Positions 53,317 to 61,787 of a DNA stretch of 64,000 nt are shown here, piece by piece. Position 1 is the stretch's first letter; the number at the start of each line of letters is the position of its first letter. The translations under genes were made by a program, and so were the position numbers. The notes beneath the pieces were generated by a model that worked only from the letters and a program-made list of their open reading frames with translations, had not been told where the DNA came from and did not search any database. This DNA comes from Actinoplanes oblitus (lineage in GTDB: Bacteria > Actinomycetota > Actinomycetes > Mycobacteriales > Micromonosporaceae): NCBI RefSeq assembly GCF_030252345.1, contig NZ_CP126980.1:5967501-6031500 (forward strand), read 5' to 3'.

Positions 53317-55632
53317 ATGCGTCTCCCGTCCCGGCCCGTCCGCACGGCCGGCCTGCTCGCCGTCACCGCCGGTGGCTGGCTGGCGGCCAGCGTGCTGATC
53401 GGCGTGCTCGGCACGCTCGTCACCGTTCCGGCCTGGGCGCTCTGGCCGCTGACCGTCGGCGCTGCGGCCACCACTGTCGCCGCCTGCTGGCTGGCCGCCG
53501 CCTCCGGGTTCGGCGCGGGCCGGACCTTCTGGTGGCGGCTGGGCAGCGCGGTCGGGCTGCTCGGCATCGGCACCGTCAGCCAGGCGGCCGACACGCTGAA
53601 CCGGCCGGACGAGCTGGTCGCGATGAGCCCGCCGACCGGGCTGCTGTACCTGGCCGCGGTCAGCGTCGCGGTGCTCGCCATGCTGCGCCTGCCCGGGCAG
53701 CGCCGCACCTGGCGGGCCCGGATCGCGCTGTGGCTGGACATCGCCATCGTCGCTGTCGCGTCCGGCCTGGTGATGTTGCGGGCCACCGCCCTGCTGCCGG
53801 TGCCGGTGACCAGCGGGGTGATGGCCACCGCGCTGCGGATCATCGTGCTCGCCACCGCGTGCGCCGCGGTCACCGCGATCGTCAAGGTCGGCATGGGCGG
53901 CACCGGCCCGATCTACGGCCGGGCGCTCTGGATCCTGAGCCCGGCCGGCCTGCTCGGCCCGGCCTCGATGCTGCTGGCCCCGGCCCTCCAACGCTGGCCG
54001 CACCTGAACGCCACGGTGGCCGTGCTGCCGCCGCTCGCGGTGTTGCTGACGCTGTCGGCGCGAGCGCAGACCCGGGCGAACGTGGCCGGCCTGGTGCCCG
54101 CCCAGGTGGTACCCGACGACGCCGCCCAGCCGGGGATCAGCCGGATCCCGTACGTCGCGGTCGGGGTGACCGCGGCCATGCTGCTCGCCGAGACGCTGCG
54201 GGCCGGCTCCCTGCCGGCCGGGCTCGCGGCCGGTGCCGTGGTGCTGATCGTGCTGGTCCTGGTGCGGCAGCACGCCGCGCTGCGGGACAACAGCACGCTC
54301 GCCGAGCGGCTCGCCGACCAGGCCCGCCACGACGACCTGACCGGCCTGCCGAACCGCCGCTCGTTCACCGGCACGCTGCAGCGGCACGGTGGCGGCGCGA
54401 CGGTGGCGGTCTGCGACCTGGACTCGTTCGCGGCGCTCAACGACCGGCTCGGCGACGACACCGGCGACGAGATCCTGCGCCAGGCCGCCGCCCGGATCGC
54501 GCTGACCGTCGGCGGTACGGCGCTGGTCGCGCGGCTGCTCGGCGACGAGTTCGGCGTGCTGCTGCCGGCCGAGCACCCGCTCGCCTGCGACGACCGGCTG
54601 GCGGTCGCGCTGGTGCAGGCGTTCCAGGCGCCGCTGCCGGTGGGCGAGCACGACCTGCTGGTCACCGTGACCGTCGGGTCGGCGGCCGGGGAGGGCCAGG
54701 CCGTACCGGATCTGCTGCGCCGGGCCGAACTCGCCCTGCAGGCGGCGCAGCGCGTCGGCGCGAACCGCCAGCAGCTGTACACCGCCGACCTGGACGCCTC
54801 CGCGAAGCACCACGCCGACCTCGCCGCGGCCCTGCGCCGCGGTCTGGACCAGGGCGAGTTCCGGCTGTTCTACCAGCCCATCGTGGAGCTGCCGCTGGGC
54901 CGGATCAGCGCCGTGGAGGCCCTGATCCGCTGGTTCCCGCAGAGCGGCAGCCCGGATGCGCCCGCCTCGCCGGCCTCGCCGGCCTCGGCGGCCTCGGCGG
55001 TCTCGCCGGTCTCGCCGGCCGAGTTCATCCCGGTCGCCGAGCAGACCGGCATGATCGTCGATCTGGGTGCCTGGATCCTGGACCAGGCCTGCGCCGACGC
55101 GGCCGCCTGGCGGGCTCGCTTCGGCGACGCCGCCCCGCGGATCAGCGTCAACGTCTCGGCCCGCCAGCTGCTCGACCCGGAGCTGCCGGCCCTGGTCGCC
55201 GACCTGCTGCGCCGCCACGACCTGCCACCGCAGCAGGTCACCCTGGAGATCACCGAGACCGCGGTGTTCGCCGGCGGTCCCGCCCTGCAGACCGTCCACG
55301 CGCTGCGCGGCCTCGGCGTCGGCATCGCGCTCGACGACTTCGGCACCGGCCACTCCTCGCTCACCCTGCTGCGCACCTGCCCGGTGACGACGCTGAAGGT
55401 CGACAAGTCGTTCATCGACGAGCTCAACGGCAGCCCGCAGCAGGAGGCGATCGCGGCGTCGCTCAGCGGCATCGCGTCGACGCTCGGCCTGCGCGCGGTC
55501 GCGGAGGGCGTGGAGACCCAGGACCAGGCCGACCGCCTGCACGTGCTCGGTTACCGCTTCGCCCAGGGCTACCACTTCGCCCGCCCGCAGCCGGCCACCG
55601 AGATCGACGCCTCGCTGCTCGCCGCCGTCTGA
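53317..55632 (+). CDS. Membrane GGDEF-EAL protein with degenerate GGDEF motif
   Basis: A 771-residue protein starting MRLPSRPVRTAGLL. About ten hydrophobic helices span residues 10-325 as a sensory part. The GGDEF domain (about 340-500) has DDLTGLPNRRSF and the signature as RLLGDEFGV: Leu replaces the first Gly, so cyclase activity is likely weak or lost. The EAL domain (about 505-760) keeps AVEALIRW, ITETAVF and LDDFGTGHSSL. It is probably a c-di-GMP phosphodiesterase with regulatory GGDEF. A Ser-Pro-Ala repeat (DAPASPASPASAAS) is inserted in the first part of the EAL domain, from 9-bp DNA repeats at 54955-55020. A strong terminator follows. Confidence 0.92.
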   Translation: MRLPSRPVRTAGLLAVTAGGWLAASVLIGVLGTLVTVPAWALWPLTVGAAATTVAACWLAAASGFGAGRTFWWRLGSAVGLLGIGTVSQAADTLNRPDELVAMSPPTGLLYLAAVSVAVLAMLRLPGQRRTWRARIALWLDIAIVAVASGLVMLRATALLPVPVTSGVMATALRIIVLATACAAVTAIVKVGMGGTGPIYGRALWILSPAGLLGPASMLLAPALQRWPHLNATVAVLPPLAVLLTLSARAQTRANVAGLVPAQVVPDDAAQPGISRIPYVAVGVTAAMLLAETLRAGSLPAGLAAGAVVLIVLVLVRQHAALRDNSTLAERLADQARHDDLTGLPNRRSFTGTLQRHGGGATVAVCDLDSFAALNDRLGDDTGDEILRQAAARIALTVGGTALVARLLGDEFGVLLPAEHPLACDDRLAVALVQAFQAPLPVGEHDLLVTVTVGSAAGEGQAVPDLLRRAELALQAAQRVGANRQQLYTADLDASAKHHADLAAALRRGLDQGEFRLFYQPIVELPLGRISAVEALIRWFPQSGSPDAPASPASPASAASAVSPVSPAEFIPVAEQTGMIVDLGAWILDQACADAAAWRARFGDAAPRISVNVSARQLLDPELPALVADLLRRHDLPPQQVTLEITETAVFAGGPALQTVHALRGLGVGIALDDFGTGHSSLTLLRTCPVTTLKVDKSFIDELNGSPQQEAIAASLSGIASTLGLRAVAEGVETQDQADRLHVLGYRFAQGYHFARPQPATEIDASLLAAV

Positions 55633-55661
55633 CCAGAACCCGGTTTTCGGTACGCCGGCGG

Positions 55662-55692
55662 CGCTCCCCGCCGAACGTATCGGCGGGGAGCG
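55662..55692 (+). terminator. Intrinsic terminator after the GGDEF-EAL gene
   Basis: CGCTCCCCGCCG (55662-55673) pairs perfectly with CGGCGGGGAGCG (55681-55692) around AACGTAT. The hairpin starts 29 bp after the stop codon and is followed by TTGTGG. The T tract is weak, as is common in actinomycetes. Confidence 0.8.
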
Positions 55693-55696
55693 TTGT

Positions 55697-56061
55697 GGCC
55701 GCACCGGCGCCGCTGACTGGCGGCTCTCCGGGCGGCCCCTGGTCGGCCTGCTCAACCGGCAGACGCCGCTGGACCCGAAGCAATTCGCCGACCCGGGCAG
55801 CCAGGTGCTGTCGGCCTGGCGGCGGCCCTGCTGCGGGTGAGCACCGACCCGCAGGCGTTCGACTACTACTGGCTGCCGGTGTCGGTCGGAACGGTGCTGC
55901 TGGTAGCGCTCGCGCCGGCCACATTCCCGCCATGGCGGCAAGCGCTGATCGTGGCGGTGGGCTACCTGACGATGCTGGCGGCCACCACCGATCAGGCGGC
56001 GCCCGGTGCCGGATTCCTGGTCGTCGCCGTCCCGCTCCGCCGGCGATCACGCACCGGGTGA
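55697..56061 (+). pseudogene. Frameshifted remnant of a membrane-protein gene
   Basis: From about 55715 one frame reads DWRLSGRPLVGLLNRQTPLD and PKQFADPGSQVLS. After a one-base shift near 55815 another frame continues ALLRVSTDPQAFDYYWLPVS, then VGTVLLVALAPATF and a second hydrophobic stretch to a stop at 56061. The two parts together would be one two-helix protein of about 115 residues with no start codon in place. A recent single-base loss plus 5' truncation is the simplest reading. Confidence 0.5.
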
Positions 56062-56080
56062 CGCTCGCCGCGCGGCGACG

Positions 56081-57313
56081 TCAGCGCAGCGCGCGGTCGA
56101 TGCGCTCGTGGAAGCCGAAGACGCCGAACTTGACCACGCCGGCGAAGAACATCCGCAGGCCCGCGCTGGAGTGGTAACCGCGGCTCGGCTCGACCAGCTC
56201 GGCGGCCAGCTGGGACCAGCGCAGGAAGTCCCAGCCCTGGAACTCGTAGTCCTGCCGCGGCCGGTGGGCCAGGATCGACTCCAGTTCCTCACGGTCGATG
56301 GGCAGGTGGACCAGGGCGATCAGGCCGATGTTGAGGCGGTGCGCCTCCAGGAAGACGGCCAGCGCCCGGGACTGGCTGCGCCTGGCCTCGTGCGCGGACA
56401 GGCCCAGCTCCTCGATCAGTGCCCGCCGCACCCAGCGGTCCAGCACCTCGGCGTCGGCCGCGTCGAGGTCGTCCTTGGCCAGCTGTTCCTCCAGCGAGCA
56501 GGACCAGGTGCCGGGTTCGTAGGCGACCTTGTGGCTGCGGTGGGTCAGCAGGATCCAGCCGTCCGCGGTGACCACCGTGGCGTGCAGGGCGAAGATGTGT
56601 GGGTACCGCAGCCGGCCGTGCAGCGTCTCGTCGACCAGCCGCTGCCGGTGCTCGTCGTCGGCGGCCACGCCACGGTTGACGTAGACCGCCTCGGCGTACG
56701 CCGTCTCCTGCACCCGCAGCCGCAGTCCCGGATCGTCGACGAACGAGTCCGGGTTCTCCATCAGCCGGAACTTCTGGCCCCGGGCGATCCGGTCGTCGTC
56801 CGTCGCGGCCAGCCACCGCTCGCAAGCCGTGGCGTCGTCCTCGGTGGCGAAGGCGAACACGGTCGGGTCCAGGGTGATCCGCACCTCGGCGGACCGCCAG
56901 CCCTCGGTGATCTTCGGACAGCTCTGCAGGACGAGCATGGTGCCCCAGGCGATCCGGCCGTGGCTGAACCGCCGGACGGACGGGTGGATGTGCGCCGGCA
57001 GCCGGCGGGACAGGCGCACCGCCTGCGAGGTGTTGCCGGTGACCGTGCGCAGCGTGACGTAGAGCAGCGGGACCAGCACCAGCAGCGCGGTGGCCACGAT
57101 GTCGACCCACACGATGGGGCCGCGATCCAGGCCGTACAGGCCGGCGAAGACGTCACCGAAATCGCGCTTGCCGGGGTCCGAGACCTCGTTCACCACCAGG
57201 CCGAGCAGGAACGCGGAGACCAGCGGAATCGTGGTGATCATGCGGCCGGAGAACCGCGTCAGGGCCTCGAGGATCCGATAGACGGTCCGATACTCGTCGA
57301 TGCGTCGCGCCAC
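56081..57313 (-). CDS. Membrane protein with Nudix-like C-terminal domain
   Basis: About 410 residues. GTG 57313 is taken because it starts 16 bases after the upstream stop; GTG 57340, overlapping that stop, is an alternative. Two hydrophobic helices (MITTIPLVSAFLLGLVV and IVATALLVLVPLLYVTL) precede a soluble part. There HATVVTADGWILLTHRS and RRALIEELGL resemble the start and the box of Nudix hydrolases, but the box (REUxEExGU) reads RALIEELGL with its first Glu replaced. Catalysis is uncertain. It follows a ThuA-type gene on the same strand, probably in one operon. Confidence 0.65.
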   Translation of the reverse strand: MARRIDEYRTVYRILEALTRFSGRMITTIPLVSAFLLGLVVNEVSDPGKRDFGDVFAGLYGLDRGPIVWVDIVATALLVLVPLLYVTLRTVTGNTSQAVRLSRRLPAHIHPSVRRFSHGRIAWGTMLVLQSCPKITEGWRSAEVRITLDPTVFAFATEDDATACERWLAATDDDRIARGQKFRLMENPDSFVDDPGLRLRVQETAYAEAVYVNRGVAADDEHRQRLVDETLHGRLRYPHIFALHATVVTADGWILLTHRSHKVAYEPGTWSCSLEEQLAKDDLDAADAEVLDRWVRRALIEELGLSAHEARRSQSRALAVFLEAHRLNIGLIALVHLPIDREELESILAHRPRQDYEFQGWDFLRWSQLAAELVEPSRGYHSSAGLRMFFAGVVKFGVFGFHERIDRALR

Positions 57314-57329
57314 CCGCCCATTCTGGCGG

Positions 57330-57971
57330 TCAGTCGCCACCCGTGGCGGCCCACAGCAGGCCGCGTTCGATCATCGTGCGGGTCTGCGGCACGAGCAGGT
57401 CGGCGGGGCTGTGCCCGAGCGTGTGCACGAAGACCCGCCCGGCACCGAAGCGCCGCGTCCAGGCCACCGGCATCACCGCACCGGCGGTCTCCGGCGCGCC
57501 GTGGTCCCCGGTGAAGGTCGTGGTCGCGAGCACGTCAAGCGTCGGGTCGACGTGCAGGAAGTACTGCTCGGTGTGCACGTCGTAGTCGCTCAGCCCCGCG
57601 GTGATCGGATGCCGCCCGGTGATCGCGACGGTGTGGTCGACGAAGTCGCCCGGATGACAGACGAAGCGCCCGCCCACCATGAACTGGTAGTCCGGCGCCT
57701 CGTAGCCGGTCGCCACGATGCCGCCGTGCCACCCGGCGAATCCGGCACCGGCGCGCACCCGCCCGACCAGGCCTCGCTCCTGCTCCGGAGTGAACCGCGC
57801 CCCGGTCCAGCACTGCACGATCAGCTCGTAGTCGCCGGGCTCGGCATAGGCGTCCACAGTGTCCGCCACGCGCAGCTCGAAACCGTTCCCCTCGAGGAAG
57901 TCCCGGAACAACTCGGTAGCGGCCACCGGCTCATGCCCGGCCCAGCCACCCCGCACGATCAGCGCTCTCAC
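57330..57971 (-). CDS. ThuA-domain protein
   Basis: A 213-residue protein starting at GTG (VRALIVRGGWAGHEPVAATE). A class I glutamine-amidotransferase-like fold of the ThuA (trehalose/sugar utilisation) family, with LIVQCWTGARFTPEQERGLV, GFAGWHGGI and VAWTRRFGAGRVFVHTLGHS. The family's substrate is uncertain; it often travels with sugar oxidoreductases. Here it precedes the Nudix-like gene by 16 bp, with no sugar genes nearby. Confidence 0.88.
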   Translation of the reverse strand: MRALIVRGGWAGHEPVAATELFRDFLEGNGFELRVADTVDAYAEPGDYELIVQCWTGARFTPEQERGLVGRVRAGAGFAGWHGGIVATGYEAPDYQFMVGGRFVCHPGDFVDHTVAITGRHPITAGLSDYDVHTEQYFLHVDPTLDVLATTTFTGDHGAPETAGAVMPVAWTRRFGAGRVFVHTLGHSPADLLVPQTRTMIERGLLWAATGGD

Positions 57972-58022
57972 CCCACGAACCTATGGCACACCCGGGCTCC
58001 GCGCCGGGCGGGACGTCCGGCG

Positions 58023-58721
58023 TCAGCCGTCGTGCCGGGCCGGAGCCAGGTGGGCCAGCGCGAAGATGAGCTTGTCCAGCACCCCGGGGAACGGTGACTC
58101 GGTCACCGAGGGCAGGTGATCACGGACCGCTGCCAGGTGCGGGTACTCCCCCGCCGGCAACGACGAGTACGCCCGCCGCAACCCCTCCCGCTCGGCCTGC
58201 TCCTGGGCCGGGGTCAGCTCGACCGCGTCGATCGCCGCCAGGGCCAGCACCGCGTCGATGAAGTCGGCGAAGTGCCGGACCGCCTCGGCCGGTGGGAAGC
58301 CGGCGCTGAGCAGCAGGCCGACGCCGATGTTGTCGGCCCGCAACTCGTTCGGCCCGGTGGTGAAGCGGCTGGCCCGCATGGTGGCCAGGCGCGGGTGCCG
58401 GACGATCGAGTCGTGCACCCGCTCGCCCATCTCACGCAGTGAGGCCGCCCAGTCCGGGCCGGGATCGAAACCGGACAGGCTCTCGCTGATCAGCCGGTCG
58501 GAGATGGCGATCAGCAGCGCGTCCAGGTCCCGGAAGTACCGGTAGATGGCCGACGGGTGGGCGCCCAGCTCGACGCCGAGACGACGGACGGTGAGCGCGT
58601 TGCCGCCCGGCGCCTCGATCAGCCGCAGCGCGGCATCGATGATCATGTCTGGATCGAGGATCACGCCGCTGCGTGTCGGGCGCCGCCGCACCCTGATTGA
58701 ACTGCCCCGCGTCGTCGCCAC
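58023..58721 (-). CDS. TetR-family regulator (paralogue B)
   Basis: A 232-residue protein. GTG 58721 is chosen because AAGGAG lies seven bases upstream and the homologous regulator at 40272 begins similarly. RVRRRPTRSGVILDPDMIID precedes the helix-turn-helix (LTVRRLGVELGAHPSAIYRYF). The ligand-binding domain (RASRFTTGPNELRADNIGVG) matches that of paralogue A. The operator at 58732-58755 abuts the ribosome-binding site, so autorepression is likely. It is divergent from the DAO-family oxidase. Confidence 0.9.
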   Translation of the reverse strand: MATTRGSSIRVRRRPTRSGVILDPDMIIDAALRLIEAPGGNALTVRRLGVELGAHPSAIYRYFRDLDALLIAISDRLISESLSGFDPGPDWAASLREMGERVHDSIVRHPRLATMRASRFTTGPNELRADNIGVGLLLSAGFPPAEAVRHFADFIDAVLALAAIDAVELTPAQEQAEREGLRRAYSSLPAGEYPHLAAVRDHLPSVTESPFPGVLDKLIFALAHLAPARHDG

Positions 58722-58731
58722 TGCCGGACTC

Positions 58732-58775
58732 CTTATGTCAACGCATTGACCTAAGCATAGCGGGTTCGCTTTCCT
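58732..58775 (+). promoter_or_regulatory. Promoter and TetR-type operator of the DAO oxidase/TetR divergon
   Basis: The palindrome at 58732-58755 (CTTATGTCAACGCATTGACC, then TAAG) contains the -35 box TTGACC (58746-58751). TTTCCT at 58770-58775, 18 bp on, is the matching weak -10 for the oxidase gene, whose start codon is 26 bp further. The same -35/operator geometry occurs in front of the saccharopine dehydrogenase-like gene (40210-40254, complement). Confidence 0.7.
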
Positions 58776-58800
58776 AGAGCCCTGACCAGGGAGGATCAGC

Positions 58801-60216
58801 ATGCGGGCGGACACACCGGCCTACGATCTCGACATCCGGACCGACGAGAAGCGCATTCGTGCGGCTCTCGCTGACGCGGCCCACACGCCGTTCTGGCTGG
58901 AGGATCCCGGTCGGCCCACCCCGCAGCCGTCCCTCATCGGCAACGTCGAGACCGATCTGCTGATCATCGGCGGCGGTTACTGCGGGTTGTGGACGGCACT
59001 GCAGGCCAAGGAGGCCGACCCGGGCCGCGACGTGATCCTGGTCGAGGGTTCCGAGATCGGCTGGGCGGCCAGCGGCCGCAACGGCGGCTTCGTCGACGAC
59101 AGCCTCACCCACGGCCGGCAGAACGGCCAGCGTTACTTCGCCGAGGACCTGGACGTCCTCGACACCCTCGCCCAGGAGAACTTCGCCGGCTTCCGCGAGT
59201 CGCTGACCAGGCACGACATCGACGCGGAGTGGGAGGAGGAGGGTTCGCTGGAGGTCGCCACCGAGCGGCACCAGCTCGCCGAGCTGCGCGAGATGCCGGG
59301 TCGTTTCTTCGACCGGGAGGAGCTGGCCGGGCTGGTCCGCTCGCCGCTGTACCGGGCCGGCGTGCTGAAGGAGTCCGGCGCCGCGCTGGTGCACCCGGCG
59401 AAGCTGGCCTGGGGTCTCAAGGCGGCCTGCCTGCGGCTCGGGGTGCGCGTCTTCGAGCACACCCCGGTGACCAAGCTCACCGATCGGGGCCGCACGGTCC
59501 GCGCCACCACCGGCATGGGCACGGTCCGCGCCCGCCAGGTGGTGCTGGCCACCAACGGATTCCCGTCGCTGCTGCGCCGCAACCGGTTCCTGACCATTCC
59601 GATCTACGACTACGTGCTGATGACCGAACCGCTCACGCCCGCGCAGCTGGACGCGATCGGCTGGCACGGCCGGTTCGGCATCGGCGATGCCTCGCGGCAG
59701 TTCCACTACTATCGGAAAACCGCCGACAATCGCATTCTCTGGGGCGGTTACGACGCGATCTACCACCGCGGCGGCGACATCCGGCCGGAATTCGACAAGC
59801 GCCCGGAAACGTTCGCCCGGCTGGCCGACCACTTCCTGCGCACCTTCCCGCAGCTCGGCGACATCAAGTTCACCCACGCCTGGGGCGGCATGATCGACAT
59901 GTCCACCCAGCTGGCCGCGTTCCAGGGCCTGGCGATGGGTGACAAGGTCGCCTACGCCGGCGGTTTCACCGGGCTCGGCGTGGCCGCCACCCGATTCGCC
60001 GGCACCGTCATGCTGGAGCTGCTGGCCGGCGCCGACACCCCGCGCACCCGGCTGCGGATGGCGACGAAACGCCCGTTACCGATCCCGCCCGAACCGATCG
60101 CCTATCCCGCCGTCCAGGTGATCCGGCGGGCCATCGCGCGCGCCGACCGCAACGGCGGACGCGACGGCCTCATCCTCAAAACCGCCAACCTCCTGGGCTT
60201 CTCCTTCGACTCCTGA
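58801..60216 (+). CDS. FAD-dependent amino-acid/amine oxidoreductase (DAO family)
   Basis: A 471-residue flavoprotein with GGGAGG before the ATG. TDLLIIGGGYCGLWTALQAK is the FAD-binding motif, followed by LVEGSEIGWAASGRNGGFVD and, near the end, FTHAWGGMIDMSTQ and YAGGFTGLGVAATRFAGTVM. This pattern fits the DadA/PuuB/glycine-oxidase group, oxidising an amino acid or polyamine conjugate. The substrate is not defined. Control by the divergent TetR is likely through the shared operator. Confidence 0.92.
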   Translation: MRADTPAYDLDIRTDEKRIRAALADAAHTPFWLEDPGRPTPQPSLIGNVETDLLIIGGGYCGLWTALQAKEADPGRDVILVEGSEIGWAASGRNGGFVDDSLTHGRQNGQRYFAEDLDVLDTLAQENFAGFRESLTRHDIDAEWEEEGSLEVATERHQLAELREMPGRFFDREELAGLVRSPLYRAGVLKESGAALVHPAKLAWGLKAACLRLGVRVFEHTPVTKLTDRGRTVRATTGMGTVRARQVVLATNGFPSLLRRNRFLTIPIYDYVLMTEPLTPAQLDAIGWHGRFGIGDASRQFHYYRKTADNRILWGGYDAIYHRGGDIRPEFDKRPETFARLADHFLRTFPQLGDIKFTHAWGGMIDMSTQLAAFQGLAMGDKVAYAGGFTGLGVAATRFAGTVMLELLAGADTPRTRLRMATKRPLPIPPEPIAYPAVQVIRRAIARADRNGGRDGLILKTANLLGFSFDS

Positions 60217-60260
60217 CCGTCGTTCCGGTCACGACCCGCTTTCCCGGGAAACCATTTCTT

Positions 60261-60469
60261 CGGTACGACTCGGTGTCCCGTGGCAGTCGGCTTCGCGAGG
60301 CGGCTGCCACTCCGGACCGCCACGCGTGTCGTGCGGGCCCGCTGGTGGCCGGGGTTACCGCACCGGCGGTGACCACCGTGCGGGACAGCGAACCCGCACG
60401 ACACGCGTAGCGGTCGTACGGGGGCCGGGCCTCGCGAGCCGGCTGTCACGGGGCTGCGAGTCGTACCGG
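60261..60469. repeat. 209-bp foldback sequence between convergent genes
   Basis: CGGTACGACTCG (60261-60272) pairs with CGAGTCGTACCG (60457-60468). Inside, a 29-base block ending GCGAGGC pairs with one starting GCCTCGCGAG. ACGCGTGTCGTGCGGG (60322-60337) pairs perfectly with CCCGCACGACACGCGT (60393-60408), and the centre folds again (GGTTACCG with CGGTGACC). The whole can form one long imperfect hairpin. Sequence unlike the element at 35244. It fills most of 60217-60532, where I see no gene. It may be a terminator pair or an inactive mobile foldback. Confidence 0.75.
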
Positions 60470-60532
60470 AAAATGAACCGGAAGCCGGCCGGCGGTGTCG
60501 CGGCAGCGTGGGTGGTTCTGGTCAGCTTTCGG

Positions 60533-60916
60533 TCACGATGCTGACCAGGCGGTCCACTTGGTGACCTCGATGCGGACGAACGGGCCGGGCGGCGGCTCGA
60601 TCGCATACCGCGGGTATCGGGCGAGCAGGGCCGGCTCCGGGACGTCGGTGATGGTGGCCAGGCCGTCGGCGCGGACCCACCACAGCTGATCCCAGTCGTC
60701 GGCGTAGTGGTCGGCGAGCACGCTGACCCGTGGCTCGTGCTCGATGCCGGCCAGCCGCCGCAACCGCCGATGCCGTTTCGGCTTGCCGTCGACAGCGAAG
60801 TGGATCACGCCGCCGACCAGGGCGAACACGATCGGCACCAGATGCGGCGCGCCGTCCGGGGAGACGGTGGCCAGCCGGGCCACCCGGACGGACGCGAACC
60901 GCTGCGCCGGAGTCAT
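60533..60916 (-). CDS. F420-dependent PPOX-class protein
   Basis: A 127-residue split-barrel flavin/F420-binding protein (TIGR03668-like): RFASVRVARLATVSPDGAPH, LVPIVFALVGGVIHFAVDGK, then KHRRLRRLAGIEHEPRVSVL and DDWDQLWWVRADG. The family reduces or binds with deazaflavin F420 in actinobacteria. It overlaps the stop of the upstream LLM-class gene by 4 bp (ATGA), so the two are coupled. Slightly short for the family but complete. Confidence 0.88.
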   Translation of the reverse strand: MTPAQRFASVRVARLATVSPDGAPHLVPIVFALVGGVIHFAVDGKPKRHRRLRRLAGIEHEPRVSVLADHYADDWDQLWWVRADGLATITDVPEPALLARYPRYAIEPPPGPFVRIEVTKWTAWSAS

Positions 60917-61743
60917 CGGCGGGTGTACTCGCCGATCGCCAGCTCCCACTTCTCCAGGCCGGCCTCGATGACGCTCCACGGCCCGGACGGCAGCCACGCC
61001 GAGGCCCGGTGCACGCCCGCCTGCTCCAGCTGCTCCAGCACCTTGGCGTCGGCGGGGACGCCCATCACCTGCACCTGGATCGGCCGGTCGGCGCGGGCCC
61101 GCAGCTCCGCGATCCGGGTCAGCAGGTCCCGGTCGTTGTAGTTCGGGAACCAGCCGTCGCCCCAGGCCAGCACCCGGTCGAGAACCGTCGGCCCGTAACC
61201 GCCCACCAGCACCGGCGGCCACGGCTTCTGGGCCGGCTTGGGCCATGACCAGATCCGGTCGAAACTCACGAACTCGCCGCTGAACGACGCCTCGTCAGCG
61301 GTCCAGATCGCCTGCATGGCCCGGACCCGCTCGGCGAACAACCGCATCCGGGTCCGCGGGTCGGTCCCGTGGTTGGCCATCTCCTCCCGGTTCCACCCGG
61401 CGCCGACCCCGAACTCCAGCCGGCCACCGGACAGGTGGTCGACCGAGGCGACCTCCTTGGCCGTGGTGATCGGATCCCGCTCGACCACCAGGCACACCCC
61501 GCTGCCGACCCGCAGCCGCCGGGTGGCGGCGGCCGCGTCGGTCAGCGCCACGAACAGGTCGTAGGTGTGCCAGTACTTGCGGGGCAGCCGCGGACCGCCC
61601 TCCCACGGGCTCTCCCGGCTGGCCGGGATGTGCGTGTGCTCGGCGAAGAACAGCGCGTCCTGGCCCCGCTCCTCCACCCGGCGCGCCACCTCACCGGGCC
61701 GGACCGCGTCGTGGGTGGGAAAGTAGCCGACACCGAATTCCAT
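60913..61743 (-). CDS. LLM-class F420-dependent oxidoreductase
   Basis: A 276-residue luciferase-like monooxygenase-fold protein: MEFGVGYFPTHDAVRPGEVA, ALFFAEHTHIP, RLRVGSGVCLVVERDPITTA, LEFGVGAGWNREEMANHGTD and PVLVGGYGPTVLDRVLAWGDG. This matches the Rv2161c-type F420-dependent subgroup (TIGR03619). It would use reduced F420 on an unknown substrate. Coupled to the PPOX-class gene. Confidence 0.93.
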   Translation of the reverse strand: MEFGVGYFPTHDAVRPGEVARRVEERGQDALFFAEHTHIPASRESPWEGGPRLPRKYWHTYDLFVALTDAAAATRRLRVGSGVCLVVERDPITTAKEVASVDHLSGGRLEFGVGAGWNREEMANHGTDPRTRMRLFAERVRAMQAIWTADEASFSGEFVSFDRIWSWPKPAQKPWPPVLVGGYGPTVLDRVLAWGDGWFPNYNDRDLLTRIAELRARADRPIQVQVMGVPADAKVLEQLEQAGVHRASAWLPSGPWSVIEAGLEKWELAIGEYTRR

Positions 61744-61787
61744 GCCGCCACCCTATGGCCATCGCGCCCCGCGCACACCCGGACGGC

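Noticed and set aside
53107..55941. Long minus-strand frame opposite the GGDEF-EAL gene
   Set aside because: Arg/Gly/His-rich shadow translation; the plus strand has full family motifs.
57300..58097. Plus-strand frame opposite ThuA and the start of the Nudix-like gene
   Set aside because: It covers parts of three real minus-strand genes and has no motif.
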